A stretch of DNA of 64,000 nucleotides, taken from Bradyrhizobium sp. AZCC 1693 (GTDB lineage Bacteria > Pseudomonadota > Alphaproteobacteria > Rhizobiales > Xanthobacteraceae). Numbering within the stretch: the first letter of the stretch is position 1; every line of letters starts with the position of its first letter. The DNA is taken from NCBI RefSeq assembly GCF_036924745.1, contig NZ_JAZHSD010000001.1, positions 310,001-374,000 on the forward strand, read 5' to 3'. The position numbers and the translations under genes are program-made. Under the pieces are notes generated by a model, which had not been told where the DNA came from, searched no databases, and saw only the letters and a program-made list of their open reading frames with translations. Below are positions 51,856 through 60,365 of the stretch, piece by piece.

Positions 51856-52389
51856 TCAGGGGGCGGCGAGCACGTCCAGGCCGACCCTCGCATTCTCCTC
51901 GGGACTTGCATTCCAATAGCCGAAGCTGTCCGCGGTCGTAAGCGCCTGACGGAGTCTTTCGGGCGTTATCGCGCCGGGTTGCTTCGCGGCATTGCCGGCC
52001 GGCAGGCTCATCGCTCGCAACAGGCTGCCCAGCTTCGGCGTCGTCACGATGATCGACACGGCGGGTTCGGAGAAGCGATTGCGAAAGGCGTGCCGCGCGT
52101 TTGGCGGCACATGAAATACATCGCCCGGCTGAATGCGTATCCATTCATAGTTGCCACCCACCTGCGAAAGCCCCTCAAACTCTCCCGAAATGTGCACGAA
52201 CGTTTCCGGGTCGACGTGGCTGTGGAGCGGTACAAATACGCCGGGTGGGATGGTGCCTCGCATAATGCACGGCGAAATCTGTGGTCCGGTCAGGAATTCC
52301 AGGAGCGGTCCGAGGGCCTCGAAGTGCTCGAGGTCCTGCCAGTTCACCAGATGGGCCATCGGCGTATCTTGCGTGCGGTGATTTTGCAT
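51856..52389 (-). CDS. Cupin-domain protein
   Basis: A 177-residue single cupin. Motif 1 is PLHSHVDPETFVHI (His/His/Glu) and motif 2 includes PPNARHAFRN (final His), near residues 58-71 and 97-106. MQNHRTQDTP starts it, from ATG 52389 eight bases after GGGAG. There is no signal peptide, so it is cytoplasmic. The enzyme role is unknown. It lies 14 bp downstream of the exported cupin on the same strand, so the two cupin genes probably form one operon. Confidence 0.82.
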   Translation of the reverse strand: MQNHRTQDTPMAHLVNWQDLEHFEALGPLLEFLTGPQISPCIMRGTIPPGVFVPLHSHVDPETFVHISGEFEGLSQVGGNYEWIRIQPGDVFHVPPNARHAFRNRFSEPAVSIIVTTPKLGSLLRAMSLPAGNAAKQPGAITPERLRQALTTADSFGYWNASPEENARVGLDVLAAP

Positions 52390-52403
52390 CGCATGTCTCC
52401 CGG

Positions 52404-52826
52404 TCATCGTTTCGGATCGGGCGCAATCAGCTCGCGATTATCCGCGTCGACCACGAAGACGACGAGGAGCTGTGCGGATTCGGAGCCGCTTGCATTTTCG
52501 CTGATCACGTGGTGCGAGCCTGGCAGTTCGAACCAGCTTGCTCCCGCGGCATAGACCTTGGGCGGTTCGTCGTTGATTTGACTGCGGATCTCGCCGGACA
52601 GCACCTGCGCAAAAATCAGATGGGCGGCCGGATGCGTGTGCGGCGGCGACTTCGCGCCCGGCCTGTAATAGACCACCGACGCGACGAGGCTTTTTCCGGC
52701 AATGCTCGGTATCGGCTGCTTCAGCGACGAAATCACGGTTTCGCGCGGCGGCTCGACGGTTGCGGCGTTGGCTGGCACCGAAGCCGAGGCGATCAACGCA
52801 GCCAGCGCGCGGGCGCTCATTTTCAT
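52404..52826 (-). CDS. Exported small cupin protein
   Basis: A 140-residue cupin with a signal peptide (MKMSARALAALIASASVPAN, cut after ANA). The metal site is SPPHTHPAAHLIFAQ and GSHHVIS. The Glu of the classical motif is replaced by Ala-His-Leu, so the metal set is altered. It is first in the two-cupin operon and divergent from the AraC regulator. Confidence 0.8.
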   Translation of the reverse strand: MKMSARALAALIASASVPANAATVEPPRETVISSLKQPIPSIAGKSLVASVVYYRPGAKSPPHTHPAAHLIFAQVLSGEIRSQINDEPPKVYAAGASWFELPGSHHVISENASGSESAQLLVVFVVDADNRELIAPDPKR

Positions 52827-53017
52827 GGCGTCTCTCCATGGGCTCGACGGAAACGATCGCTGCAGTTCCATCCGGCGGAACTGCAGATCTGTTGAGCAAT
52901 GCTAGGGAAGGTGGGCCTGCCCGGCTTGGGCAGAAGTGAACAGAGATTTGGGAACGAGTGCACATGGTGCGGGATTTTTCCCGGTCTCGCGCGATGCCGG
53001 CCAGGCAAGGAGGTGCC

Positions 53018-54040
53018 GTGAGCGCTGTTCCGAACGATCAGCCTTTTCGTTTCTCGACACGCAGCCTGACACCCGCGGAGCGTCTGCCGGCATGGTATGA
53101 GGTGTTTTGCCGGTCGGCCTCGCGGCGCTTTTGCAGCGTGGCCGATGAAGCCTGTCACGCCGATATGCAGATATGGTCGTTCGGGCCGGGCGATTCCTCC
53201 AACGCGTCAGCTACCCAGGTCCGGATTCAACGGACCACGCTTACGCATGCCATTGAGACGCACCGCACGCGAGAGCTTCTGACCGACGGCTGCGACGACC
53301 TCGTCCTCACGATTCAGGAGGCCAGTGAAAGCTCGGTGACCCAATGCGGCAGGGAAGTAATGGCGAACGCGGGCGCGGGCGTTCTGACGTCGAACGCCGA
53401 TGTCAGCGCGATGTCGTTCGGTGGGTCGTCGAAATTCGTCAGCGTCGCGGTGTCACGCAAGATCATCATGGCGCTGGCGCCGGGCGCGGAGGACGCGATC
53501 GCCAAACCCACGCATCTGGATTCCGCCGTGTTGCCGTTGCTGGTCAGCTATCTCGGCATCCTCGAGGATCAATCCGCGGTGCAGTCGCCGGAAGTGGCGC
53601 AGGCCGTGTCGCTGCATATCCACGATCTCTGTGCGCTGGCGATCGGTGCGTCGCGCGATGCGGCCGAACTCGCCGGTGGACGTGGATTGCGGGTAGCCCG
53701 GTTGCGGATGTTGAAGGACGATATCGCCCGGCATCTGAGGCACGGGCCGGTAACGGCCGCGGACCTCGCCCGGCGCCATCGCGTGACGCCGCGCTATGTG
53801 CACAAATTGTTCGAGACTGAGGGCATGTCATTGTCCCAGTTTGTCCGCGCCAAGCGGCTGGCGCTGGTCCATCGCAGCCTCAGCAATCCGAACCTGGCCG
53901 ACCGTACCATCGGCGCGCTGGCGTTTGAGGCCGGTTACGGCGATCTTTCGACTTTCAATCATGATTTTCGTCGTCACTATGGAATGACCCCGTCCGCCCT
54001 GCGCGCGGCCGTCATTGCCGCCGGCAAGGGAAAGGCCTGA
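53018..54040 (+). CDS. AraC/XylS-family transcriptional regulator
   Basis: A 340-residue protein. The C-terminal 100 residues form the double helix-turn-helix of AraC regulators ([20 protein letters not shown], then [20 protein letters not shown]). The N-terminal part is of the AraC_binding_2 type ([20 protein letters not shown]). GTG 53018 follows AAGGAGGTGCC, a strong ribosome binding site, so I prefer it to the ATG at 52958. It is divergent from the two cupin genes and likely controls them. Confidence 0.88.
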   Translation: MSAVPNDQPFRFSTRSLTPAERLPAWYEVFCRSASRRFCSVADEACHADMQIWSFGPGDSSNASATQVRIQRTTLTHAIETHRTRELLTDGCDDLVLTIQEASESSVTQCGREVMANAGAGVLTSNADVSAMSFGGSSKFVSVAVSRKIIMALAPGAEDAIAKPTHLDSAVLPLLVSYLGILEDQSAVQSPEVAQAVSLHIHDLCALAIGASRDAAELAGGRGLRVARLRMLKDDIARHLRHGPVTAADLARRHRVTPRYVHKLFETEGMSLSQFVRAKRLALVHRSLSNPNLADRTIGALAFEAGYGDLSTFNHDFRRHYGMTPSALRAAVIAAGKGKA

Positions 54041-54185
54041 TTGGGCCCTTGCTTTGGGGGAGGCGAGGCTGGTCAACCCCAAAATCGGCGTTTTGAGAGG
54101 CTGTCGACGCTGTTCCTGCCGGCAAAACGACGCTAGACATGCGCCCGCGGATCGGCGGATTTCGAAAGGCATTCGGCACGTGGAT

Positions 54186-54878
54186 ATGGACCAACTAAAG
54201 CGGCAGGCGGCGGCGCGGGCGCTGGAGCATGTGCAGGATGGCATGAAACTCGGGCTCGGCACCGGCTCGACCGCCAGGCATTTCGTCGATCTGCTCGGCC
54301 AGAAGGTTGCCGGCGGGTTACGCGTGGTGGGTGTGCCGACGTCGGAAGTGACCCGCGCCCAGGCCGAAGCCTGCAAAATTCCGCTGACCACGCTCGATGC
54401 GATAGATCGCCTTGATCTCACCGTCGATGGCGCCGACGAGCTCGATGGCGCGCTGAACCTGATCAAGGGCGGCGGCGGCGCGCTGTTGCGGGAGAAGATC
54501 GTGGCGGCGGCCTCGGATCGCATGATCGTGATTGCCGACGATACCAAATGGGTCGATGTTCTCGGCCGTTTCCCCCTACCTGTAGAGGTGATTCCGTTCG
54601 GGCTGGCCGCCACCCAGCGGGCCATGGCCACGGCATTTGCCCAAAGCGGCGTTTCCGGGCAAATGGGGCTCCGCAAGGGCAAGGACGGCCACGTTTTTGT
54701 CACCGATGGCGGCCACTGGATTGTCGATGCCCATCTCGGGCGCATCGCCGATGCGCCGCGTCTGGCGGGCCTGTTGAGCCTGATCCCGGGTGTCGTCGAA
54801 CACGGGTTGTTCATTGGCCTGGCCAGCACCGCCGTCCTGGCAGGTGCCCAGGGAATTCGCGTAGTTGAGCGGCGGTAA
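54186..54878 (+). CDS. rpiA: Ribose-5-phosphate isomerase A
   Basis: A 230-residue RpiA. Signature motifs: [16 protein letters not shown] (phosphate binding, near 22-37), [20 protein letters not shown] (catalytic Asp and Glu), ALLREK and the later GHWIVD. It interconverts ribose-5-phosphate and ribulose-5-phosphate in the pentose-phosphate and Calvin cycles. ATG 54186 and GTG 54180 are both possible starts. It is followed at 24 bp by a DUF2059 gene. Confidence 0.95.
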   Translation: MDQLKRQAAARALEHVQDGMKLGLGTGSTARHFVDLLGQKVAGGLRVVGVPTSEVTRAQAEACKIPLTTLDAIDRLDLTVDGADELDGALNLIKGGGGALLREKIVAAASDRMIVIADDTKWVDVLGRFPLPVEVIPFGLAATQRAMATAFAQSGVSGQMGLRKGKDGHVFVTDGGHWIVDAHLGRIADAPRLAGLLSLIPGVVEHGLFIGLASTAVLAGAQGIRVVERR

Positions 54879-54902
54879 CGCCGGTAATCGAGGAGAATTG
54901 GA

Positions 54903-55448
54903 ATGAAGAGCCTTTCACGGATTTTGTCGGCGGCCGGCCTTGCAGTGGGACTGGCCCTGACCGCCGTTCCGGCCGAGGCGCAGCAGAAGAACGCGCCCGC
55001 GGCGCCCGCGACCACGCCACTCAAGCCGGGTTCGCCGGCGGCGATCGCCGCTGCCAAGGAAATCCTGGCGATGAAGAACGCGAGCGCGATGTACGCCAAC
55101 GCCGTTCCCAATCTCGTCGAGCAGACCAAGAACGTGCTGCTGCAGAGTAATCTGAACTATCAGAAAGACCTCAACGAGGTCGCCGTGATCGTTGCCAAGA
55201 ATCTCGCCGGCCGCGAAAAGGAAATCGGCGAGGGCATGGCGCAGGTCTACGCCAACGAGTTCACCGAGCAGGAGTTGAAGGATCTCGTCACCTTCTACAA
55301 GTCGCCGCTCGGCCAGAAGCTGCTCGCGAGCGAACCCCGCGCCATTCAGTTCAGCATGTCCTACATGAACCAGTGGGCGCAGGCCTTTGCCGAAACCATC
55401 AACGGCCAGTTCCGCGCCGAGATGAAGAAGCGCGGCAAGGACATCTGA
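54903..55448 (+). CDS. DUF2059 exported protein
   Basis: A 181-residue protein with a signal peptide (MKSLSRILSAAGLAVGLALT, cut near AEAQ) and a helical domain with EIGEGMAQVYANEFTEQELK and DLVTFYKSPLGQKLL, the DUF2059 signature. Members are periplasmic and of unknown role. GAGGAGAATTGG precedes the ATG. Between rpiA and gor on one strand, so the three may share a transcript; rpiA-DUF2059-gor is an often-seen order in this group (general knowledge). Confidence 0.88.
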   Translation: MKSLSRILSAAGLAVGLALTAVPAEAQQKNAPAAPATTPLKPGSPAAIAAAKEILAMKNASAMYANAVPNLVEQTKNVLLQSNLNYQKDLNEVAVIVAKNLAGREKEIGEGMAQVYANEFTEQELKDLVTFYKSPLGQKLLASEPRAIQFSMSYMNQWAQAFAETINGQFRAEMKKRGKDI

Positions 55449-55513
55449 TCTCCAGGTGAAGCATGCCCTCGGACCTGATCCGAGGGTGGACTTCCGATTC
55501 GCATAGCAATCAA

Positions 55514-55539
55514 ATCTACGCAGACCTATCTGCGTAGAT
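55514..55539. promoter_or_regulatory. Inverted repeat upstream of gor
   Basis: ATCTACGCAGA-CCTA-TCTGCGTAGAT: eleven perfect pairs with a four-base spacer, 51 bp before the gor start. It could be a dimeric regulator site or the hairpin that ends the DUF2059 transcript; no T-run follows. Confidence 0.55.
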
Positions 55540-55589
55540 AACGCGTCAAACAAAAAGAGAAACCAGAAGCGGCTTCGGGCGGGTTTGAA

Positions 55590-56975
55590 ATGGCTGAGTT
55601 CGACGTCGATCTGTTCGTCATCGGCGGTGGTTCGGGCGGCGTTCGCGCCGCCCGCATCGCAGCCAACCACGGCGCCAAGGTCATGGTCGCCGAAGAATAC
55701 CGGATGGGCGGCACCTGCGTGATCCGCGGCTGCGTGCCGAAAAAGCTGTTCGTGATCGGCTCGCACGTCCGCCACGAGATCGAGGATGCCGCCGGTTTCG
55801 GCTGGACCATATCGGACGTCTCCTTCGACTGGCCGACGCTGGTCGCCAACAAGGACAAGGAGATCGCGCGGCTCGAAGGAATCTACGCCGCCAATGTCGA
55901 GAAATCAGGCGCGCGCATTGCAAAGACCCGTGCGGTGCTGGAAGACGCCCACACGCTGCGGCTGATGACCGGCGAAAAGGTTACCGCAAAATACATCCTG
56001 ATCGCGACCGGCGGCGCGCCTAACCATGGCCGCGAGATCCCCGGCATCGAGCACGTCATCTCCTCGAACGAGGCGTTTCATCTCACCGAATTGCCGAAGC
56101 GCATCGTGATCCAGGGCGGCGGCTATATCGCGCTGGAATTCGCCGGCATCTTCGCCGGCTTCGGCTCCGACGTGACCGTGATCTATCGTGGCGACAACAT
56201 TTTGCGCGGTTTCGACGAGGACGTCCGCAAGCACGTGCGCGCCGAGATGGAAAAGCAGGGGATTACGATCATCACCGGCTGCACCATCGATAGAGTGGAC
56301 AGGCACGGCAACGAATTCACCACGCATTTGTCTGATGGTTCGAGCATCGCCTCCGACAAGGTGATGTTTGCAATCGGCCGGCACCCGAACGTCGCCAACC
56401 TTGGCCTCGAGAAGGCCGGCGTTGCCATCAACCCGGCGAATGGCGGCATCGCCGTCGATGAGTGGTCGAAGACCTCGGTCGACAACATCTATGCGATCGG
56501 CGACGTCACCCATCGCCTCAATCTGACGCCGGTGGCGATCCGCGAGGGCCATGCCTTCGCCGACAGCGTGTTCGGCAAGCGCCCGGTCCAGGTCGACCAC
56601 GCCACCATCCCGACGGCTGTATTCTCGCAGCCCGAGGTCGGCACCGTGGGCCTGACCGAAGCGCAGGCGCGCGCGCTGGTGAGCCATGTCGACATCTACA
56701 AGGCCGATTTCCGCCCGATCAAGGCGACGATGTCCGGCCGCGACACCCGCGTGCTGATGAAGCTCGTGGTCGACGGCACGACGGATCGCGTGCTCGGCTG
56801 TCACATCGTCGGCGATACCGCCGCCGAAATCGTCCAGGCGGTTGCGATCGCCGTGAAGATGAAAGCGACCAAGGCCGATTTCGACGCCACGATTGCGCTG
56901 CATCCGACTGCCTCGGAAGAGCTGGTGACGATGCGCACGCCGACGGCGCGGTACGTGCGCCAGGCGGCGGAGTAG
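55590..56975 (+). CDS. gor: Glutathione-disulfide reductase
   Basis: A 461-residue pyridine-nucleotide disulfide reductase. The FAD motif is GGGSGGVRAA (12-21), the redox disulfide is GGTCVIRGCVPKK (Cys43, Cys48), the NADP motif GGGYIALEFAGIFAG (near 170) and the C-terminal His-Glu pair LHPTASEE (near 447). The sequence GCVPKKL and the absence of a mercury or lipoamide-type feature favour glutathione reductase. It keeps glutathione reduced. Confidence 0.95.
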   Translation: MAEFDVDLFVIGGGSGGVRAARIAANHGAKVMVAEEYRMGGTCVIRGCVPKKLFVIGSHVRHEIEDAAGFGWTISDVSFDWPTLVANKDKEIARLEGIYAANVEKSGARIAKTRAVLEDAHTLRLMTGEKVTAKYILIATGGAPNHGREIPGIEHVISSNEAFHLTELPKRIVIQGGGYIALEFAGIFAGFGSDVTVIYRGDNILRGFDEDVRKHVRAEMEKQGITIITGCTIDRVDRHGNEFTTHLSDGSSIASDKVMFAIGRHPNVANLGLEKAGVAINPANGGIAVDEWSKTSVDNIYAIGDVTHRLNLTPVAIREGHAFADSVFGKRPVQVDHATIPTAVFSQPEVGTVGLTEAQARALVSHVDIYKADFRPIKATMSGRDTRVLMKLVVDGTTDRVLGCHIVGDTAAEIVQAVAIAVKMKATKADFDATIALHPTASEELVTMRTPTARYVRQAAE

Positions 56976-57042
56976 GCTGGCGGTCAGCGTGTAGGGGTGT
57001 AGTCCGCTGTCAAGGCAAGCATAGCCGGATGATGCGGGCTAG

Positions 57043-57117
57043 TTGCTGCATCCGACCGCGGCCGAAAAGCCGGTGCGGACGCTGACGGCGAGATATGCGC
57101 GCGAGGCGGTGGTGTAG
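57043..57117 (+). pseudogene. Degenerate copy of a gor 3' end
   Basis: The frame reads LLHPTAAEKPVRTLTARYAR then EAVV and a TAG stop, aligning with the gor C-terminus LHPTASEELVTMRTPTARYV then RQAAE. It is only 25 codons, lacks the rest of the gene and begins just 68 bp after the gor stop. It is a remnant of a duplicated or exchanged gor tail. Confidence 0.7.
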
Positions 57118-57194
57118 CGGAGCGCAGACAGTCCGATCTACGCGCGCTTCTACGACCGTGCGGAATTTTCCTGGCCCGGCCGGCTTGAAATACG

Positions 57195-57236
57195 ATGATA
57201 TCCTGAATATGATATCCTGAATTTCGATGATATCAT
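57195..57236 (+). promoter_or_regulatory. Repeated operator of the toxin-antitoxin operon
   Basis: ATGATATCCTGAAT occurs twice in direct tandem (57195-57208, 57209-57222), followed by the palindrome ATGATATCAT (57227-57236). The array sits immediately before the antitoxin's ribosome binding site GGAGG. AbrB-type antitoxins bind such repeated palindromic sites to repress their own operon. Confidence 0.7.
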
Positions 57237-57246
57237 GGAGGCGGTA

Positions 57247-57477
57247 ATGCTGGTGTCCAAGTGGGGCAATAGCCTCGCGGTCCGCTTGCCCAAGAAGCTG
57301 GTCGAGGCGTTGAAACTCAGCCCCGGCGACGAACTCGACGTTGTTGCGGCCTCTAAGGGGAGGGTCGCGGTCGAGAAAATCGACAAGCGCGCAGAATTTC
57401 TGCGACAGGCGGAAGCGTTCCGTTTTCCTTTGCCCGAAGGCTATAAGTTCGACCGCGACGAGGCGAACGAACGGTGA
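57247..57477 (+). CDS. AbrB/MazE-fold antitoxin (VapB type)
   Basis: A 76-residue protein of the SpoVT-AbrB swapped-hairpin family: MLVSKWGNSLAVRLPKKLVE then ALKLSPGDELDVV, the usual N-terminal DNA-binding part, and a toxin-binding C-terminal tail (KFDRDEANER). ATG 57247 follows GGAGG by five bases and is preferred to the in-frame ATG at 57235. Its stop overlaps the toxin GTG start, typical of TA operons. Confidence 0.9.
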   Translation: MLVSKWGNSLAVRLPKKLVEALKLSPGDELDVVAASKGRVAVEKIDKRAEFLRQAEAFRFPLPEGYKFDRDEANER

Positions 57478-57875
57478 GCGCATTCTTCGACAGCAATGTC
57501 CTCATCTACGCCTTCTCGACCGATGCCCGCCGCGAGCGCGCACTGGCCGCAATTGCAGGCGGTGGTGTCATCAGCGTGCAGGTGCTGAACGAGTTCACCA
57601 ACGTATTGCGCAAGAAGCAAAAGCAGGAATGGCCCGTTATCGAAGCGGTCCTGCATTCCCTGCGTTTCCGGTTTCCCGAGATTGTGCCGCTGACGGCTGA
57701 CACACATGCTGCCGCACTCGGGCTCGCGCGCGAACACGGCCTGGCCCTCAACGATGCTCTCATCGTTGCGGCAGCCACCGGGGCTGGCTGTGACACTCTC
57801 TACAGCGAAGATATGCAGCACGGCCGCGCGATTGCCGATCTGACGATCCGCAATCCGTTTGTTGAGAGGGCGTAG
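57474..57875 (+). CDS. PIN-domain toxin (VapC type)
   Basis: A 133-residue PIN-domain protein with a GTG start inside the antitoxin stop (GTGA). The acidic active site is visible: FFDSNVLIYAF (Asp6), VLNEFTNVL (Glu near 41), GLALNDALIVAAA (Asp near 96) and a fourth Asp/Glu in LYSEDMQHG. PIN toxins are RNases cutting tRNA or rRNA. It is neutralised by the upstream antitoxin. Confidence 0.9.
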   Translation: MSAFFDSNVLIYAFSTDARRERALAAIAGGGVISVQVLNEFTNVLRKKQKQEWPVIEAVLHSLRFRFPEIVPLTADTHAAALGLAREHGLALNDALIVAAATGAGCDTLYSEDMQHGRAIADLTIRNPFVERA

Positions 57876-58027
57876 CACGGAGGGATTGCATCCAGGTATA
57901 TCTTCGCAGCATTCCGGCGGTCTCGGATATCTTCGCGCTCACGGGCGCTATTTGCTGCAGGCTACCGATGGCCGCCACATTCTGATAACCACGTAGTCCG
58001 GCATTCAAGAACAGAGGTATGCGAGCA

Positions 58028-58879
58028 ATGATCGAATCAATCGGTATCGTCGGCGCGGGCACGATGGGCAACGGCATCGCGCAGGTGTGTGCCGCCGCCG
58101 GACTTCCCGTGGTCATGACCGACATTTCGGATGCTGCGCTCACCCGCGGCATGTCGGTCGTCTCCAACAGCCTGGAGCGACTGGTAAACAAGCAGAAGAT
58201 GTCCGACGCCGACAGGCAGGCCGCGCTGGCCCGGATCACGACGAGCACCGACACGGCGAAATTTTCCACCTGCGATCTCGTGATCGAGGCGGCGACCGAG
58301 AACGAAGATTTGAAGGTCAAGATCCTGAAGGATCTCTGCACGAAGCTATCGCCGCGGGCGCTGCTCGCTACCAACACCTCCTCGATCTCGATCACAAAAC
58401 TCGCCGCCGCGACCGATCGTCCCGACCGCTTCATCGGCCTGCACTTCTTCAATCCGGTGCCGCTGATGGCGCTGTTGGAACTGATCCGGGGTTTGCAGAC
58501 GTCCGACGATACACATGCCAAGGCGGAAGCCTTGGCAAAACGGATCGGCAAAGTATCCATAACGGCGAAGAACAGCCCGGGCTTTGCGGTCAACCGCATC
58601 CTCTGTCCGATGATCAACGAGGCGATCTTCGCGCTTCAGGAAGGTATCGCCACGGCGGAAGACCTCGACGCCGGCATGAAGCTCGGCTGCAACCATCCGA
58701 TCGGCCCGCTTGCGCTGGCCGACATGATCGGCCTCGACACCATGCTTTCGGTGATGGAAGTCTTCTATGAGGGATTCAACGATCCGAAATATCGCCCCGC
58801 GCCGTTGCTGAAGGAAATGGTCGCCGCCGGCCATCTCGGCCGCAAGACCGGGCAGGGGTTTTACAGCTACGGGAAGTAG
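58028..58879 (+). CDS. 3-hydroxyacyl-CoA dehydrogenase (3-hydroxybutyryl-CoA type)
   Basis: A 283-residue two-domain protein. The NAD motif is GIVGAGTMGNGIAQ near residue 6, the catalytic His in GLHFFNPVPLM near 140, with Asn in NSPGFAVNRI. The length matches PaaH/HbdA-type dehydrogenases. It oxidises (3S)-3-hydroxybutyryl-CoA to acetoacetyl-CoA, in polyhydroxybutyrate or fatty acid metabolism. ATG 58028 has AGAGG 11 bases upstream. It is alone; thiolase partners are elsewhere. Confidence 0.92.
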   Translation: MIESIGIVGAGTMGNGIAQVCAAAGLPVVMTDISDAALTRGMSVVSNSLERLVNKQKMSDADRQAALARITTSTDTAKFSTCDLVIEAATENEDLKVKILKDLCTKLSPRALLATNTSSISITKLAAATDRPDRFIGLHFFNPVPLMALLELIRGLQTSDDTHAKAEALAKRIGKVSITAKNSPGFAVNRILCPMINEAIFALQEGIATAEDLDAGMKLGCNHPIGPLALADMIGLDTMLSVMEVFYEGFNDPKYRPAPLLKEMVAAGHLGRKTGQGFYSYGK

Positions 58880-58894
58880 GGTAGCGGCGCGTGC

Positions 58895-58922
58895 AGGATG
58901 GGTGGAGCGAAGCGATACCCAT
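58895..58922. repeat. Short dispersed repeat ending the truncated gene
   Basis: AGGATGGGTGGAGCGAAGCG then ATACCCAT: a short inverted arrangement (ATGGGT...ACCCAT) of a type frequent between Bradyrhizobium genes (general knowledge). It marks the point where homology to the gene at 58941-59111 stops. Confidence 0.55.
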
Positions 58923-58940
58923 CATTTGTTGTGTATGCGG

Positions 58941-59111
58941 CGCCTTTCGCGAATGGCTGTAGGCGTCCCACGCGGCCGCGACGATGGCGTCGAGTTCGCG
59001 TTGCAGCGGCTGGAAGGCCGGATCGACGAAGCGGCTGCGATAGCGCTTCTCGAATTCTTCGCGCGGCAATCTGACGGCCGGCATTCCCTTGCGAACGTCC
59101 GGCTCCGCCAT
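58941..59111 (-). pseudogene. N-terminal fragment, probably of a flavin-dependent NAD(P)H oxidoreductase
   Basis: On the minus strand the ATG at 59111 reads MAEPDVRKGMPAVRLPREEF then EKRYRSRFVDPAFQPLQREL and ends its meaningful part near SHSRKAP (57 codons). This resembles the N-terminal extension of NADPH-dependent FMN reductase-like proteins seen in rhizobia (recalled, not verified). The flavodoxin domain that should follow is missing; instead the frame runs into a dispersed repeat and the end of the dehydrogenase gene. Confidence 0.55.
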
Positions 59112-59192
59112 GGATCGATCCTCACGCGATTTGACTGCCGTGGGGTAAACGCCGGAGCCGGAGCGGCAGTTCCGAGGGCCTCGCCGGAGCGC

Positions 59193-59783
59193 TTAATCCG
59201 GGCGCCACAGGTTGAACAGCTCCGCGGCGCTGACCAGATCGATCTGCTCGTTGAACCGCGTCCGGTACATGGTCATCAGCGCATCGTGGCCGGTGTCGGA
59301 AGAACTGCACAAGGCGTCCTGCACGATCACCACGCGAAAACCGAGATCGACCGCGCCGAGCACGGTGGAAAGCACGCAGACGTCGGTCTCCGCGCCCGAC
59401 ACCACAACCGTCCCGACGTGCCGCTCCACCAGCAAATGACCGAGCCGCGAGCCGAAGAATGCCGAATAGGCGGGCTTGTCGACGACGGGCGCCGGCGGCG
59501 AGTAGCGCGCAAGCTCAGGCACGATATCGAGCGCGCGGGATGCGAGATTGCTGCGCGTCGCGCGATGCCATCTCGTGAAATAGGCCTGCCATTGACCGCG
59601 CCGGTCCTGCGGCCGCTCGGGCGTGATGAAGCGTGTGAATACCGTCCGCTCGGTGTACCGCGCGCATATGTCCGAAATCACGGGCAACACGCGTTCCATC
59701 CACGGCGTTTCCCACACCCCACCCTTGGCGAAGATGTTCTGCATATCGATGCATAGATGCGCGGCGTCGCTGATTCCGGCCAT
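59193..59783 (-). CDS. Isochorismatase-like cysteine hydrolase
   Basis: A 196-residue alpha/beta protein with the catalytic triad of the family: Asp13 (LCIDMQN), Lys103 (VVDKPAYSAF) and Cys136 (ETDVCVLST) preceded by the cis-peptide region VSGAE. Members hydrolyse nicotinamide, N-carbamoylsarcosine, isochorismate or related amides. The substrate is not evident. Confidence 0.88.
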   Translation of the reverse strand: MAGISDAAHLCIDMQNIFAKGGVWETPWMERVLPVISDICARYTERTVFTRFITPERPQDRRGQWQAYFTRWHRATRSNLASRALDIVPELARYSPPAPVVDKPAYSAFFGSRLGHLLVERHVGTVVVSGAETDVCVLSTVLGAVDLGFRVVIVQDALCSSSDTGHDALMTMYRTRFNEQIDLVSAAELFNLWRPD

Positions 59784-59905
59784 TCTCGATCTCTCGCCTC
59801 GTCGGAGAGCTAATTCGGTGAGCCGGAACTGGTTTCAAGGTTGGCGAGACGGAACGGTCGCGGTCCCAAGCGCGTTGCACATCGAGCAGGTCAAGGGAGG
59901 TCGTG

Positions 59906-60118
59906 ATGGCCTACTTTTCCGGAATGCAGGACGGGATTGAGCAGGGCGGCAAGATCGTGGCGGACGTCGTCAGCGCCTTGCTGTTGTTGGCTTTTGCGAT
60001 CGCATTCTTCGGGTGGCTAGGCGGCGCGATTGCGTTTCTGATTCTCGAAGCCGGACTTCTGGCACTCGAATACGTCTTGCCGCGCGACGATGGTGACGCG
60101 GCGGGTGTGGTAAGGTAG
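59906..60118 (+). CDS. Small two-span membrane protein
   Basis: A 70-residue protein: MAYFSGMQDGIEQGGKIVAD then two hydrophobic helices (VSALLLLAFAIAFFGWLGGA and IAFLILEAGLLALEYVLP) and an acidic tail. AAGGGAGG lies six to eight bases before ATG 59906. The function is unknown. Confidence 0.68.
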   Translation: MAYFSGMQDGIEQGGKIVADVVSALLLLAFAIAFFGWLGGAIAFLILEAGLLALEYVLPRDDGDAAGVVR

Positions 60119-60175
60119 GGCCGGTCGTCAGGCAAGCCGCCTGATAGTCATCCTTGCGCAGGCAAGGAGGCTCTC

Positions 60176-60259
60176 ATGTCCGTGAAGATCGATGCCGACG
60201 ACCTGACAGCAACAGTACGCTACGCGCTGCAGACCACCCGCGCCACGGCAGCATGTCCC
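60176..60259 (+). pseudogene. Possible truncated gene start with strong ribosome binding site
   Basis: AAGGAGG five bases before ATG 60176 starts a frame reading MSVKIDADDLTATVRYALQT then TRATAACP, which looks like real protein. After about 28 codons the sequence turns into Arg/His/Ser-rich low-quality reading that overlaps the next gene in another frame. It may be the remains of a larger hypothetical gene cut by a deletion. Confidence 0.3.
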
Positions 60260-60365
60260 GCGTTGTGCCGTCACAAGGCGACGGGAAATGGCAGCCATGC
60301 AGGAACAATCCACGAGGAACGCTATTGGCGGCGCGTCCCCATCACCAGCGTTCCCTGGAGCAATC

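Noticed and set aside
57195..57236. Short CRISPR-like array
   Set aside because: Units are directly adjacent without spacers and sit at an operator position before the antitoxin.
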